Shown here: positions 31,820 to 43,459 of the stretch, piece after piece | Position numbering within the stretch: position 1 is the first letter of the stretch | Layout: every line of letters begins with the position of its first letter | Assembly: GCA_023362775.1 (NCBI GenBank) | Contig: JALMGJ010000006.1 | Span: 12,170,501-12,234,500, forward strand | DNA: 64,000 nucleotides | From: Charina bottae | Taxonomy: Eukaryota; Chordata; Lepidosauria; Squamata; Charinaidae | Direction of reading: 5' to 3' | Position numbers and translations under genes: made by a program | Notes under the pieces: model-generated | Told to the model about the DNA's origin: nothing | Database searches by the model: none | Seen by the model: the letters and a program-made list of their open reading frames with translations, nothing else

Positions 31820-32990
31820 GTATATAGTCACACACTTGTCTAAGTATATATTCCTGTGCTGGAATTTAATCTAAGATTAGGAACACCTCTTCATTGTCTT
31901 TTCACTCTACCAGTTTAGCTTTCAAATTCAAAGGAGGAATCCTTTGAAACTAATTCCAACTAGTTTCCTGGTTTTAATACTAGCTCCTTAAGACCCAAGG
32001 CATTTGTTTTTCTTATGATACCTACCAAAAGAATGGAAGGAAATATGACTTAGTTTCCTGGAGCTACCAAACCAGTCTGATGCATTACTAGGGCTTAGCT
32101 CCAGACTTAAGCTGGCTACATTTATAGTGGCTTTATGGTACAATTGATAGCACTGTGGAAAAAGTCTCATTGAGGTAGTTGACTGATACTTAAGGACAGA
32201 GAACAAGTTCATACTCCTTGTTTTTAAATGATAATTTACCTTATTTTTACACCCTGCGTGGGCAATACCTACCATTCTGGGCATAGAACATTCTAAGCAA
32301 CTGCAGAACATTCCATTCTTCCCCTGAATCACAAGATCTGATAGTGGAATGGCAATTTTCTGGAAGGTAATCCTCTGAATTTACATGAACCAAAACTCAG
32401 TTATGGTTAGAAACTCTGACATCTCTTAATTTCTATACAGGTCTCCCGTCAAAAACTTTTCTCCATTGTCCCAGGTCTTGCCAAAAGGTGATTCAAATGA
32501 AACAAGGGCTCTGAGCTTCATTATCCCATAATAGTAATGCAATCTACTTCCTCATAAGCCAGAATTAAAAACCTCTTCAGCATTTCTCTCTTGTTACTTG
32601 TTTTGTGCCAAGGTACCCTGGGAAACTGTGAAAGATACACTATGTTAAGTCTCACACTGCAGAGAAACGAGTCTTTGTTATTTCATCAACACAGTTTGAT
32701 CTCTCCCCATTTTTCTTGAGGGTTGCCAAGAATTTTGCAGCCCTTCTATGACTCTAACAAAGCCAGTGAATGGTTCAGAGAAACTAAGACACCAAATGTT
32801 TGTGTAACAGTTGGAAACAATCAGTCTTCTATAGAGAGTGAACATCTGCTTAGCTCCTGTGGCCTAGACCGTTTCCAGTTTTTCTGAAATCTCAACTTCC
32901 ATCCTTCTGAACATTCATACATTTTTCTCCCGCAGTTTGAAATGTGTGTGGCTGTGTGTGTAAGAGAGAGTTGTTGCTTTACAATGTCAT
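31820..32990. other. Intergenic sequence, nothing recognised
   Basis: No gene or repeat family recognised. Confidence 0.4.
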
Positions 32991-32997
32991 CTTAATC

Positions 32998-33279
32998 CAG
33001 CCTTTCTCAACCTTTTGACCCTGGAGGAACCCTTGAAATATTTTTCAGGCCTCAGGGAACCCCTGTACATTCAGGCTCAAAGACAGGCCAGAAGTTACAA
33101 AATTATTATATTTGTTTCATGGGTAGGCCTGTATATATGCATTAACAGTGTTCTTAAACTGAAAATAAAGAATGAAACTTAACTCTTGAAAGTGAAGTTG
33201 CCCGAATTTGAAATATTTTTTTTAATAAATCGTGATCTCCCTTAGTGACCATTCATGGAACCCTGGTTGAGAAATCCTG
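32998..33279. mobile_element. hAT-type MITE, relative of 4764-5072
   Basis: Starts cagcctttctcaacctttt and ends ccctggttgagaaatcctg. Flanks tcttaatc and tcctaatt match at six of eight positions. Confidence 0.8.
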
Positions 33280-34715
33280 TCCTAATTCCTTCCCATATGA
33301 AGTGAAGTTTGCTTAGACTTGGGTAAAAGCAGGCTCAACAGCACAATCCATATGCAAGGAAGGTATCACTAGGTTTATTAATTAATTATTAATAAATAAT
33401 TATTAATTATTATAAATTATTAGCTTAAATTATTAAAACTGAGATCTTGCAGTATAGTTATTGGCTCATTAGTATGTTATTCCAGATTAACAGGTTTTTA
33501 CAAGAACTGAATATTTTGACTCTATCAACTGTGGATTCATAAAGAAACCCACCTTGCTGGGACATGTCACATCTTAACATGTTACTTCGATAATGCCTGG
33601 AACTAACGCAAACTAGCCCAGAAACTCATGTAACCCTGACAACATCAGAAGTAAAACACTTTTTTAAAAAGTTGAGTGGAATGAAAAAATGGAATGGCTG
33701 AACAGGAGGAATTGTGAAAAAAAGAAAGATCCCATTGTTTCTATAGATGATAAATAAAATGACTCTTGGAACAGAACTGAAAATTGTCCATAACCTTCAG
33801 TGGAGAAAGACATGATTTTAACAGAGCTGGGATTTTCACACGTGTTTCTATGCTTCTCAAAATCCTTCGTTCAAAAATGGCAGAGGAAAAACCTGGAGGG
33901 ACTGAAATCCTGAACAGAAATTCTCCTTTCTCCTTTCAGAAACACCATCATTTTCCGTTTGTTTCTAAATTAATAGATGCTCATTTAGGCAATGTGAGGA
34001 AAGGCAATGCATTCATCATTGCTAACAATCAAAGGAGTGTTCCTTTGTTAGCCTAGTTCCCAAACTTTCATTTATTTTTCTCCCCCACAGTTTTGGGATG
34101 AGGACCAATTGGGAAGGACAAAGTATAAATGCATTTTTTGGAGTGGGAGGGAGGATAACCCACTTTTTGAGGCAGGTGGCTGATCAAAGAAAATTAGGGG
34201 AATGGAATCTCTTTAAAGTGGACTTCATAAAGGACAGAACATTTCTGGGCTGTTTCCAGAGGTGAAAGCAGATCAGCAGTCTACAGCCAGCTGGACTACC
34301 ATGAATTTCCTAATGTATCAGGAATGGTTAAAATGCAGCATCATTTCTGATGCATTGTGGAGGGTGGAGAAGAAAAACCAGGAGCCTAGCACAGAGCTGC
34401 AAACATAAAAGGACATTCATTGGCTAACACAATCTCTGTTTGTGTTTCCAGTTGTTTATTCTTTCCAAGCAAAGCATTTTACTCCACCGCCACCCCCAGC
34501 TTTTCTTCTCGTTTCCAATACTCACTCGAAATTCTCTGCCCAAGGAGCATATCCAGCCCTCATTTTGGGCGGGATTTCTGCAAATCTTGCGGGATTTCCT
34601 GAGCATACCAATCTCTTCCTCTTCCCCCTCCCTCCAGAAGGCTTGTTTGGCCATCCCATCATCTATTTCGAAGTGAAACACTCAGCTGGGCTGAGAAAGA
34701 GGGACTGCAAGTTAC
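33280..34715. other. Intergenic sequence, nothing recognised
   Basis: Includes a strongly AT-rich stretch at 33370-33440 (ttaattaattattaataa). Short open frames show no protein similarity. Confidence 0.4.
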
Positions 34716-34719
34716 TCAG

Positions 34720-34805
34720 TGAGGTTCTATGGCTGAGGAGGGACTAGAAGCAGAGTCTCCCGTTCCTAGTCTAACACCTTAACCACTACACCACGCTGGT
34801 TATTT
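34720..34805 (-). repeat. tRNA-derived SINE fragment
   Basis: Minus strand carries the A-box region (ctagtggttaaggtgttag-type) of the SINE family at 35270 and 40630. Confidence 0.6.
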
Positions 34806-35044
34806 GTGTTCCCCAGCAATTGAAGGTTGAGAGTGATACCAGCTCAGATCTGGAAGGTAAAGATACCAATTCCATAGTAGAACTACATGGAATGCTTTGA
34901 AAATGATTTGGAAGAATTGCTTCAGATCTTGCAGGCACACAGTCCCTCTCTGGGGATTATCAAAGGAGCAGGACTTTCTTCAGCCTTCTGCCTGAGCCTG
35001 AGGAAAAGCTGCTGCTGCTTTAAAGGTCACCTTCATTTTAATGC

Positions 35045-35215
35045 TGAGAGCAAGTTGGGGTAGTGGTTCAAGGCACAAGGCTAGAAACAGGAGACTGTGA
35101 GTTCTAGTCCTGTCTTGTTGGGTGACTTTGGGCCAGTTGCTCTCTCTCACCCATAAGAAGAAGGCAATGGCAAGCCACTTCTGAAACTGTTGCCAAGAAA
35201 ATGGCAGTGGGATTG
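35045..35215 (+). repeat. tRNA-derived SINE
   Basis: ggtagtggttcaaggcacaa (A box region), gtgagttctagtcctgtc (B box region), then ggcaatggcaagccacttct in the 3' body. Confidence 0.7.
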
Positions 35216-35269
35216 CCAGATCTCACAAGATATTGTCAGCTGCAGCTGAAATCTTGGAAGATTTGGAGA

Positions 35270-35505
35270 GACAGTTTGGTGTAGTGGTTAAGGCACCAGG
35301 CTAGAAACCTGGAGACCGTGAGTTCTAGCCCTGCCTTAGGGACGAAGCTAGCTGGGTGACCTTGGGCCAGTCCCTCTCTCTCAGCCTTAGGAGGAAGAAG
35401 GAGGCCAGGGCAAACAACTTCTGAAATCTTGCCAAGAAAACTGCAGAGTACTCCAGGCAGTTGCCAGGAGTCAATATTGACTCGAAGGCACAAATAATAA
35501 TATGA
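35270..35505 (+). repeat. tRNA-derived SINE
   Basis: A box ttggtgtagtggttaaggca, B box gtgagttctagccctgcc, body ctgggtgaccttgggccagt, and end gtcaatattgactcgaaggc. This is a normal, unexpanded member of the family that forms the array at 40630-41690. Confidence 0.8.
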
Positions 35506-36269
35506 ATGTTAATGAGTGGCTTCCTTAAAGCAATGGCATCTTTGTGTTCAGGCTCATGTGGAAGCCTGCAAAAAATCAGGCTGCTTTGATAAATAGCAGA
35601 AAGTTGCTAAGCTTGCACCCACAGGAAGACCAAAGCACTTTTCAGAGGATGCACAACACTAGTGAAAAATCTTCCTTCCTTCTTTCTAATCCAAATCTCT
35701 TAATACTCAGCTACATCCAACGTTCTGAGTCGGGGAGAAATATAATCATCCTGCATATTCCCCACAACATGCACGATTCAATTTATTTATTTAAAAGATT
35801 TGTATAGTGTTTCCTATTTTTTAAAAAAATCTAGACATTCCTATCATTCCCACCCTCTCCCCCTCCCTCCCCAGCCACACATAATGCATAGACAGAGCGA
35901 ATGGATAAACCTAATCTGTTTACCTCTTTTGCTTTTTGCAGAAGATTTTTTGAAGCAGCATTTCTCCCCCTAATAATCTCTGTAGATTAATTTACTGGAC
36001 TGTTTGGAAAGGAAAATTGGATTCGTTTTTTTCAAAGTGTAAGTTCAACCGTAAAAATAACCATGTTGAGCCACCCGCACGGGGCATTTTTAGGTGTGTC
36101 TTTGTCTTCCTCCAAAAGAACGCACCTAAGGAGGGAGAAAGATCATCTACGAATAAAATATACTTTTTTTCCTTTTAAAGAAAGCTTGTTTTTCTTTCTT
36201 TTCTTTTTTCTGCCCTCTCGTGGCTGTTTATGGAGGTGCTGGGATTCAAAATGCTCGGTTAGCCCAGAA

Positions 36270-36393
36270 CAGTGTTTCTCAACCTTGCCAACTCTAAGAT
36301 GTGTGGACTTCAACTCCCAGAATTCATGGCTGGCTTGGGAATTCTGGGAGTTGAAGTCCACACATCTAGAGTTGCTAAGGTTGAGAAACACTG
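36270..36393. mobile_element. hAT-type foldback MITE with perfect 8-bp target duplication
   Basis: Flanked by gcccagaa on both sides (36262-36269, 36394-36401). The ends are cagtgtttctcaaccttgc and ctaaggttgagaaacactg. The whole element folds back on itself. Confidence 0.92.
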
Positions 36394-36539
36394 GCCCAGA
36401 AGGTTTGTATTGGCTGCATACACACAACATACTTAGATAGGGTTACCATCTTTGGCTAGCAACTTTAAGAATGCTAAGCCAGTATTTAAAAGTAGACCTG
36501 CTGGAGAAACTACATGGTGCAGCAGGAGGGAGATTGCTA

Positions 36540-36670
36540 CTTTATTTATTTATTTATTTATTTATTTATCAATCAATCAATCAATCAATCAATCATATTT
36601 ATACCCCGCCTATCCCCTCCCTATCGGAGGACTCTAGGCGGCTTACAGCGTTACAATTCATATATATATA
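36540..36670 (-). repeat. L2/SINE 3' tail with (TTTA)n(TCAA)n microsatellite
   Basis: (TTTA)n then (TCAA)n, followed on the reverse strand by the tail ccgcctagagtcctccgata, as in L2-type 3' ends. Confidence 0.7.
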
Positions 36671-36889
36671 ATTATACAACAATTCATATATTATCATCGT
36701 GCGCTCAGGAAGGGGTTGGGGAACCGACTCTTCTTCCGTAGGTATTGGACTACATGTCCCAACATACCTCGCTTCTGAGTCGGCTGCTGACATCCTGGAT
36801 GTTCACCGATCGGGTTCGGTCGTCCTCTGTCATCCTCTGTCGCCATTTTCGGGATTCCGGGATCTTCTTTCTGATTCCAAGGGCGACCC

Positions 36890-37095
36890 CCGAATTACAG
36901 GACGTCGGCAAATTGACCCACTTTAACGTGGTACCCATTTATCTACTCACTTTCGCTTTCGAATTGTTGGGTTGACAGAAGCTGGGGCGAGTGGCGAGAG
37001 CTCACCTCGTCACGCGGGGATTTGAACTGCCGACCATTAGATCGGCAGTCTTTACAGCTCAGCGGTTTAACCCACTGAGCTAACTGCGCCCCTTT
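36890..37095 (-). repeat. tRNA-derived SINE, minus strand
   Basis: The minus strand reads as a tRNA-like head (gctcagtgggttaaaccgct ... ggcagttcaaatccccgcg, box A and box B) followed by gagctcccgccactcgccc-type body, similar to 12546-12885. Confidence 0.75.
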
Positions 37096-37099
37096 TATG

Positions 37100-38390
37100 G
37101 TGCAACCCTGCCACCCCATCATTGGGTGTAATGCTTTGAGTACTAACCCCATGCTTAAAAGCACTAAGCCCAAAGCACTAAGCCAAAAATGCAACGTGGG
37201 TTTGGCGATGCACTGGACGTCTCCTACAACTTTACACAATCTCTCCCTGCACACGCCTATCAGTGGCTACGTTACCTACTACATTGTGCAATGGAAGTGG
37301 ATGGGTGGATCCCCAGGAAAGGTGTCCATGAAGACACCAAGAGTTTAATTTAACTGAAGGAGCCTTCCCCATTCCTTTTTTTTAAAGGTATGGCATTCAA
37401 CATTTCTTGCCAACAGAGTCTTAAAAAAAATACTTAGTTGAAATTAGTTGGCCAGAGGCCAGTTCTGGAGGGAAAAAGGCAATAAAGAGAGATTCTAACA
37501 AGCTGGATTCTGTGAATATGTATGTTTCTAAAGAGCACAAGAGGTGTTTAATCATTGCCCTGTTGCAAAAGTTTCAATGCTATAATTTAACTGGGTCCAA
37601 ATAAGTTTGAATGTGATACATTTCACCCTGATGAATGGGGAAATGAAACAATGAAGTTCGCAGTGCCCTTTTGGATTCAGCTATTGTCCTGACTTGGAAA
37701 GTTTGGTGAAGTTGCAAACATGATGTTTGTCATGAGGTGATCTTTACCGTTTGTGGCCCCAGCTTGCCTTGACTAACTTCTTGTTAGCAGAATGTGCTCC
37801 TCAAGGTCTCTCAGAGATTGTGTGGTGGTTGTTAAACTGCAGTATGAACAATGTTTATCTTCAAACTTGGCTGTTGGCTTTAAATTCTGTATATGTAAAG
37901 AAGTATCGCTTTCTCTTTCAGCTTTTTACAGTTGAACGTCTACCCGGTCAACCCTTCTCGAAAACGCAGGGTGCAAGGAAGGGAGAAAGCCAACGAAACA
38001 AGAAAAGATACAATAATAAGGAATTAGCCAGTTAAGTATCAAATTTCCATCCTGGTTTACTTACCTAACACATTTCTGTGTTGCAGTCTGCAACAAAAGG
38101 GATTAAAATATAATTATTATTATTATTATTATTATTGCTGTTGTCTCTAAAAAATTGGATGGAAAAAGAAAGCAAAGAATGAACCATCCCTGAAACCTAC
38201 ATGCTAGGAATGCCTGGGGAAGAGATTAACTGGGCTTGCAATGGAGAAGATGGTTTGTCAGATAACCGAATCCCAAATTAAGATCTTCTATTGAAACTGG
38301 CTTAGTAGCCAGGGCAGTTGTTTCAGTAATGGAGTAACATGTACATGCCAGATGTTACAACATCTGGATCATTGACAAAGATAACTACAT
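37100..38390. other. Intergenic sequence, nothing recognised
   Basis: Contains an (ATT)n run at 38112-38136. No gene similarity in the short open frames. Confidence 0.4.
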
Positions 38391-38399
38391 ATCTAGAGT

Positions 38400-38640
38400 A
38401 TGAAAAATGAAGGTACATCTCCCTTAATTCAACCTCGACTCCTAGAGACTACCTACAGTATATCTATGCAGTTTTCTAGGGGACAATATTGAAGTTAGTA
38501 GGTATTGCTTTTTTGGGATGTTTTCTTTAAAAGTCCCAGTCCAGTCTATCACTCTGGGATTTCCTGTTGGTCTCTCATCCCAGTACTAGCCAAGTTCAAC
38601 CCTGAGTAGCTTTTTCAAGTCTCTAGTTGCTATGACCTAG
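38400..38640 (-). repeat. 5S rRNA-derived SINE
   Basis: The minus strand contains ggctagtactgggatgagag followed by acc, matching the 5S rRNA 3' half, then the SINE body as at the window start. Confidence 0.65.
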
Positions 38641-38644
38641 AGAG

Positions 38645-40625
38645 CATTACAGTAGTATCAATGCGAGGTTACCAGTACAAAAGCAACTGTGGTTATACCA
38701 TTTGTATCCAAGGAAAGTGATAAAATATAAAAATATATAAAATAACCTATTCTAGTAGGATACCATGATGTGCTACAAAAATCCTCCCAACCACAATATG
38801 ATTTCTGTGTTTCTTTGCTACCACCTAATGGCTGTTTTTACCATAGTTCAGGGAGAGAGATTGGACTGAGAGTAAGATGCTATCAGCAAAGCTATTGTTC
38901 CCCTGCGGCTGTGGCTGTGAATACAGTATGATTGATGAGTAGACTCTTTAGCGTTAACCATTAAACTTTCAAGAAGGAGCTAAAGCTAGCTGCTCACAGG
39001 GCATTTTAGATGGTAACCTTCGGTGGTTATCCAGGTTAACCAGTAGGCTCTCTGTTATGGCAGGGGTTTAAACAAGCTGATAATTCTGACCCACAGTGTG
39101 AAATGTTAAAGTAAATGTCTTATGTCTGTATCTGAAAATATTTTAGCCTTTGGGGTGGTGGGGGGAAACACTTTTCGAACACTCAAGAACAAAATTTACA
39201 AAGGCAGCAGGTATTTCTCTTTACATTCCACCAGCCAACTTGGTCTCTCTTTCTTCTCAATGAACAAAATTGGAATTTAGAACCAGGATCTAGAATGTTT
39301 TCGTCCAGTGGGAAACAGCCTGAGTAGTCATGGAACCAAACTGTTCTTTGCCATTTTCAAATGCCAGCTTGGACAAATTATTTCATACACATTGAATAGA
39401 GTTTTTCTTGTACTAAGGGTTATCTGAAGTATGCTATTGTCTTGAAAAGTTCATGTTCCATGTAGACAAATATGAAAGGGACAGACCTTCCGTAACTGGA
39501 GTGTAACCACCAAGAATGTTTTCTCTCTACGTGGCATTTGCTATGGTGTGTTTGCTGAAGGCACTCAAAAGAGGGCCCTTCAAAGCAGATTTTAGACCAG
39601 GTAATTGGAAAAACTACTTGTTATGCAACTTTAAACTCCTCTACAATGTTTTTTTTAAAAGAAGAAGAATTTTACCAGATCTGTGCACAATTCTCTTTCC
39701 AGAATCGCCCACCCAACAGGGCCATTGCCGAAGATTCTGAAGATTGAAGTCCACACATCTTGGAAGATGCTAAGATGGGACAAAGATGGCCTACACTCTG
39801 AAATATACAGTACATTGAAAGCCATAACATCCCAACTTTGTTAGCCAATTTCTGCCGTCTTTTGGATCAACGGATGTTTAGCAATTCAGAGACAATTGAA
39901 AATTACCCAACCCTTTACTCTAATTTATCTAAGATGCTAGGATAACCTGCAGAACCAAACGACAATAGCTTTTGCCACATCCTCTTTTTTAAAATCTGTA
40001 TCTTCTTGTGTTTAAACAACCCTAGGAGATTGAAAAATAGGGTGAGATAAACCTCGCTGTAATTTAGACATCCTCTGGGTATGATGGGGTCAGACTTCTT
40101 AGAATTGCCAGCCAGATGCTGATTTCTATAAGTCTAGCAAGTTCCTCAGAGGAAATAGTCTTCAGCTTGTAGTGATGTCATCTAGGCCAGCAATCAGAGA
40201 ACTATAGTCCAGAACCATTGGTGAGCACCAGATTGAGGAAAATTGATGGACTATATAATAGCTTGCGCCATATCTTCTATTTAATCTTCTATTATGTAGA
40301 TACAAACACCACTGTTTATTTGTCCTCCTCTTCTTCCTCCATCCTGGAACTTGGAAATAATCCAGAAATAATCTGGAGTTCTCTATTCTTTTCTGGAGCT
40401 TCAAGGGAGATGGTTAACATCTTATCATTTTAATTATTGTTATTCAATCTGGTCTTAAAATGAAGTCATACACAAGCTGGATGCTATCTGCCATTATTTG
40501 GGTATGCCTTTAGGTCACTTGGAAAGTGAGGAGGATCACACACTTCCAAAGTGTTAGGCCTGAGTCTTTTGCAACGTGAATGAGCTAACTTTCCGCCACG
40601 TGTCTCTATGCTGTTTTCCAATCAC
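38645..40625. other. Intergenic sequence, nothing recognised
   Basis: No gene, RNA gene or repeat family recognised. Confidence 0.4.
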
Positions 40626-40629
40626 TGGA

Positions 40630-41690
40630 TTGAGAGCCAGTTTGGTCTAGTGGTTAAGGCACCAGGCTAGAAACCAGAAGACTGTGAGTTCTAGTCCTGC
40701 CTTAGGCATGAAAGCTGGCTGGGTGACCTCGGGCCAGTCACTCTCTCTCAGTCCTAGGAAGGAGCCAATGGCAAACCAGGAGACTGAGAGTTCTAGTCCC
40801 GCCTTAGGCATGAAAGCCGGCTGGGTGACCTCGGGCCAGTCACTCTCTCTCAGTCCTAGGAAGGAGCCAATGGCAAACCAGGAGACTGAGAGTTCTAGTC
40901 CCGCCTTAGGCATGAAAGCCGGCTGGCTGACCTCGGGCCAGTCACTCTCTCTCAGTCCTAGGAAGGAGCCAATGGCAAACCAGGAGACTGAGAGTTCTAG
41001 TCCCGCCATAGGCAGGAAAGCTGGTTGGGTGACCTCGGGCCAGTCACTCTCTCTCAGTCCTAGGAAGGAGCCAATGGGAAACCAGGAGACTGAGAGTTCT
41101 AGTCCCGCCATAGGCATGAAAGCTGGCTGGGTGACCTCGGGCCAGTCACTCTCTCTCAGTCCTAGGAGGAGCCAATGGCAAACCAGGAGACTGAGAGTTC
41201 TAGTCCCGCCATAGGCATGAAAGCTGGCTGGGTGACCTCGGGCCAGTCACTCTCTCTCAGTCCTAGGAAGGAGCCAATGGCAAACCAGGAGACTGAGAGT
41301 TCTAGTCCCGCCATAGGCATGAAAGCTGGCTGGGTGACCTCGGGCCAGTCACTCTCTCTCAGTCCTAGGAAGGAGCCAATGGCAAACCAGGAGACTGAGA
41401 GTTCTAGTCCCGCCATAGGCATGAAAGCTGGCTGGGTGACCTCGGGCCAGTCACTCTCTCTCAGTCCTAGGAAGGAGCCAATGGCAAACCAGGAGATTGA
41501 GAGTTCTAGTCCCGCCTTAGGCAGGAAAGCCAGCTGGGTGACCTTGGGCCAGTCCCTCTCTCTCAGCCCAACTCACCTCACAGGGTTGTTGTGGGGAAAT
41601 TAGGAGGAAGGAGTATTAGGTATGTTCCCCACCTTGAGTTATTTATAAAAATAATAAAGGCGGGATAAAAAAAATCTAAAAAACAACTCA
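40630..41690 (+). repeat. tRNA-derived SINE with nine-fold 102-bp internal tandem array
   Basis: One A-box head (tttggtctagtggttaaggc) is followed by nine occurrences of the B-box-like gagttctagtcc at 40689, 40791, 40893, 40995, 41097, 41198, 41300, 41402 and 41504, spaced 102 bp (once 101). The SINE 3' body (caactcacctcacagggttg) and an (A)-rich tail close it. Because 102 is a multiple of three, long open frames exist on both strands; they are not genes. Confidence 0.9.
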
Positions 41691-41699
41691 TTTCTTTGT

Positions 41700-43450
41700 G
41701 GGTTTGAGCATACCTTTTCTTCCAAGGCTAACAGATCTGGACTTCTATGTGATCCCTAAGAGTCAAGACAGACTTGATGGCACATAGTTTTTTTTAAAAA
41801 AAAATTGGACTGCAAAAATCCAAAGGACCAGTAGATGGCAATATGGTTAGATCTTTTAGTGTCTTTTTGGTGCCCTGTAGAGTCACCCAGATTTTTTCAG
41901 TCCAGATAGATAGCCGCATGTTCTTCACTAAGGGAGCAATTCTTTCAGGCAATCTTTACCACTAGAGTCCAAAGAACACACGGTGGGGTGGAAAGAGTTG
42001 ATTTTTGGTCTTCTACTTCTAAAGAAGTCAACTATTTACAAGCAAAGATCTGGGCCCCGATGCAACTGCCGGCAAAATGCCCATTGATTAACAATGCAAG
42101 CAATCACAGTTCGCCTTGTAAATCTGCCCTGTTGCTTTGCTTTGCTTTGCTTTGCTTGGAAGGATGGAACGGAGTAAAAAAAGCCAGGGGAAAGTTATGC
42201 AATGCCATGCATAAAAATCTCCACCTTCCAAAGGAGGCTGATCCCTGAACACGCACATGATTTGGCTGCTTGCCTCAGGGAGATTGAAGAGTTCAGACCT
42301 GCCACACGAACAAGTAAGTTTTCTCTCTTTTGGTCGTGATCATCTCATGTGCTCTGTGCTCCCTCCTTGGCTGGGTGGGAGGGCGCTTGGTGGGAATCAT
42401 TTGGAGGATCTTGGGCTACATACCATCCCACCCCCCCACCCCCAAAAAAGTTCTCTGTACAAAAGAACTGGCGTTGAATGAATTGGGACATGAAGGCATG
42501 CAATGTGATCCTTTGGCATTACTAAAGGGGGGAAAAAATCTGTTTTTTAGCATGCTAAGAACTGCTGCAAAGTTTCTCAGCTTGATTTCCCCCAGATTTG
42601 TCTTCCAGCTTCTCATTTTGAGAACTGCGATGTTAGTTAATAATAAATAGGGGGGTGGGGAGGTTGGATTAGAGTTGAACCACTAAAAGCAAGGGGCTTG
42701 AGTCTAAATGAAATCTCACTGATTCTAATGGGTAGGGTTTAAGTATTTATTACTATTTATAACCTGCCATTCTATCCATGGGTTTGATAATAGAAATAAG
42801 AGTAGTGCCCTGTGCACCATTCCAGGTGTGGTGGCTTCTTCTGAAGGCTTTGATAGTTGGTCCTTACATACCTGAGAGAATCTTGTTTCCCAGATCAAGT
42901 TGCTGATTCCCCATATCAACATGTTTTCAGGAGGTAAATTCCACCTGTAGCTACAGTATATCTGTAACCCGAGGAGAAGTTGGAGATGCCAAGAGAACTT
43001 CTTGGTTGTGGTTTATCATTTATCCTTCTTGCAAAAGATTGCCTGATGCCAACAGTGCCATCTTTTGGCAGAAGTTAAGATGTTCTTTAAAAATATATAT
43101 ATATATCCTGGGTTTTAAAAATGCATGAGGAAGTATACATCCTCTGCCTATGGAAGTTCCATTAAGCTATTCCTATTGATAGCCAGTGTTAGACCTTACC
43201 TCCTGCATGGATTTACCTCATCTTGTGAAAGGGAGTTGTTCTGGAAAACTATTGAAACTTGCCAAGTTTACCCCAAATAGGACATGGTTCATGTTTGTCC
43301 TCTTGGCAATCGGATGTGAAGCCATTTTAAAAGTGAAATCAGAGGCTCATAGAATGTAGAGATCAATGGGGCCTGGAGGTTATGTGGGAGGGCCCGGGGG
43401 TGAGGGCAGAATGACATAAACAGCATTGTGCCGTTGCGAGGTCACCCTGG
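41700..43450. other. Intergenic sequence, nothing recognised
   Basis: Only a short (TTTGC)n run at 42132-42155 and a (TA)n run at 43093-43105. Confidence 0.4.
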
Positions 43451-43459
43451 CCCCTTCCA

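Noticed and set aside
40684..41603. Long repetitive open frames (34-residue repeats) on both strands
   Set aside because: They arise because the 102-bp SINE-derived unit is a multiple of three; the sequence is a pol III SINE with B boxes, and both strands are open equally.
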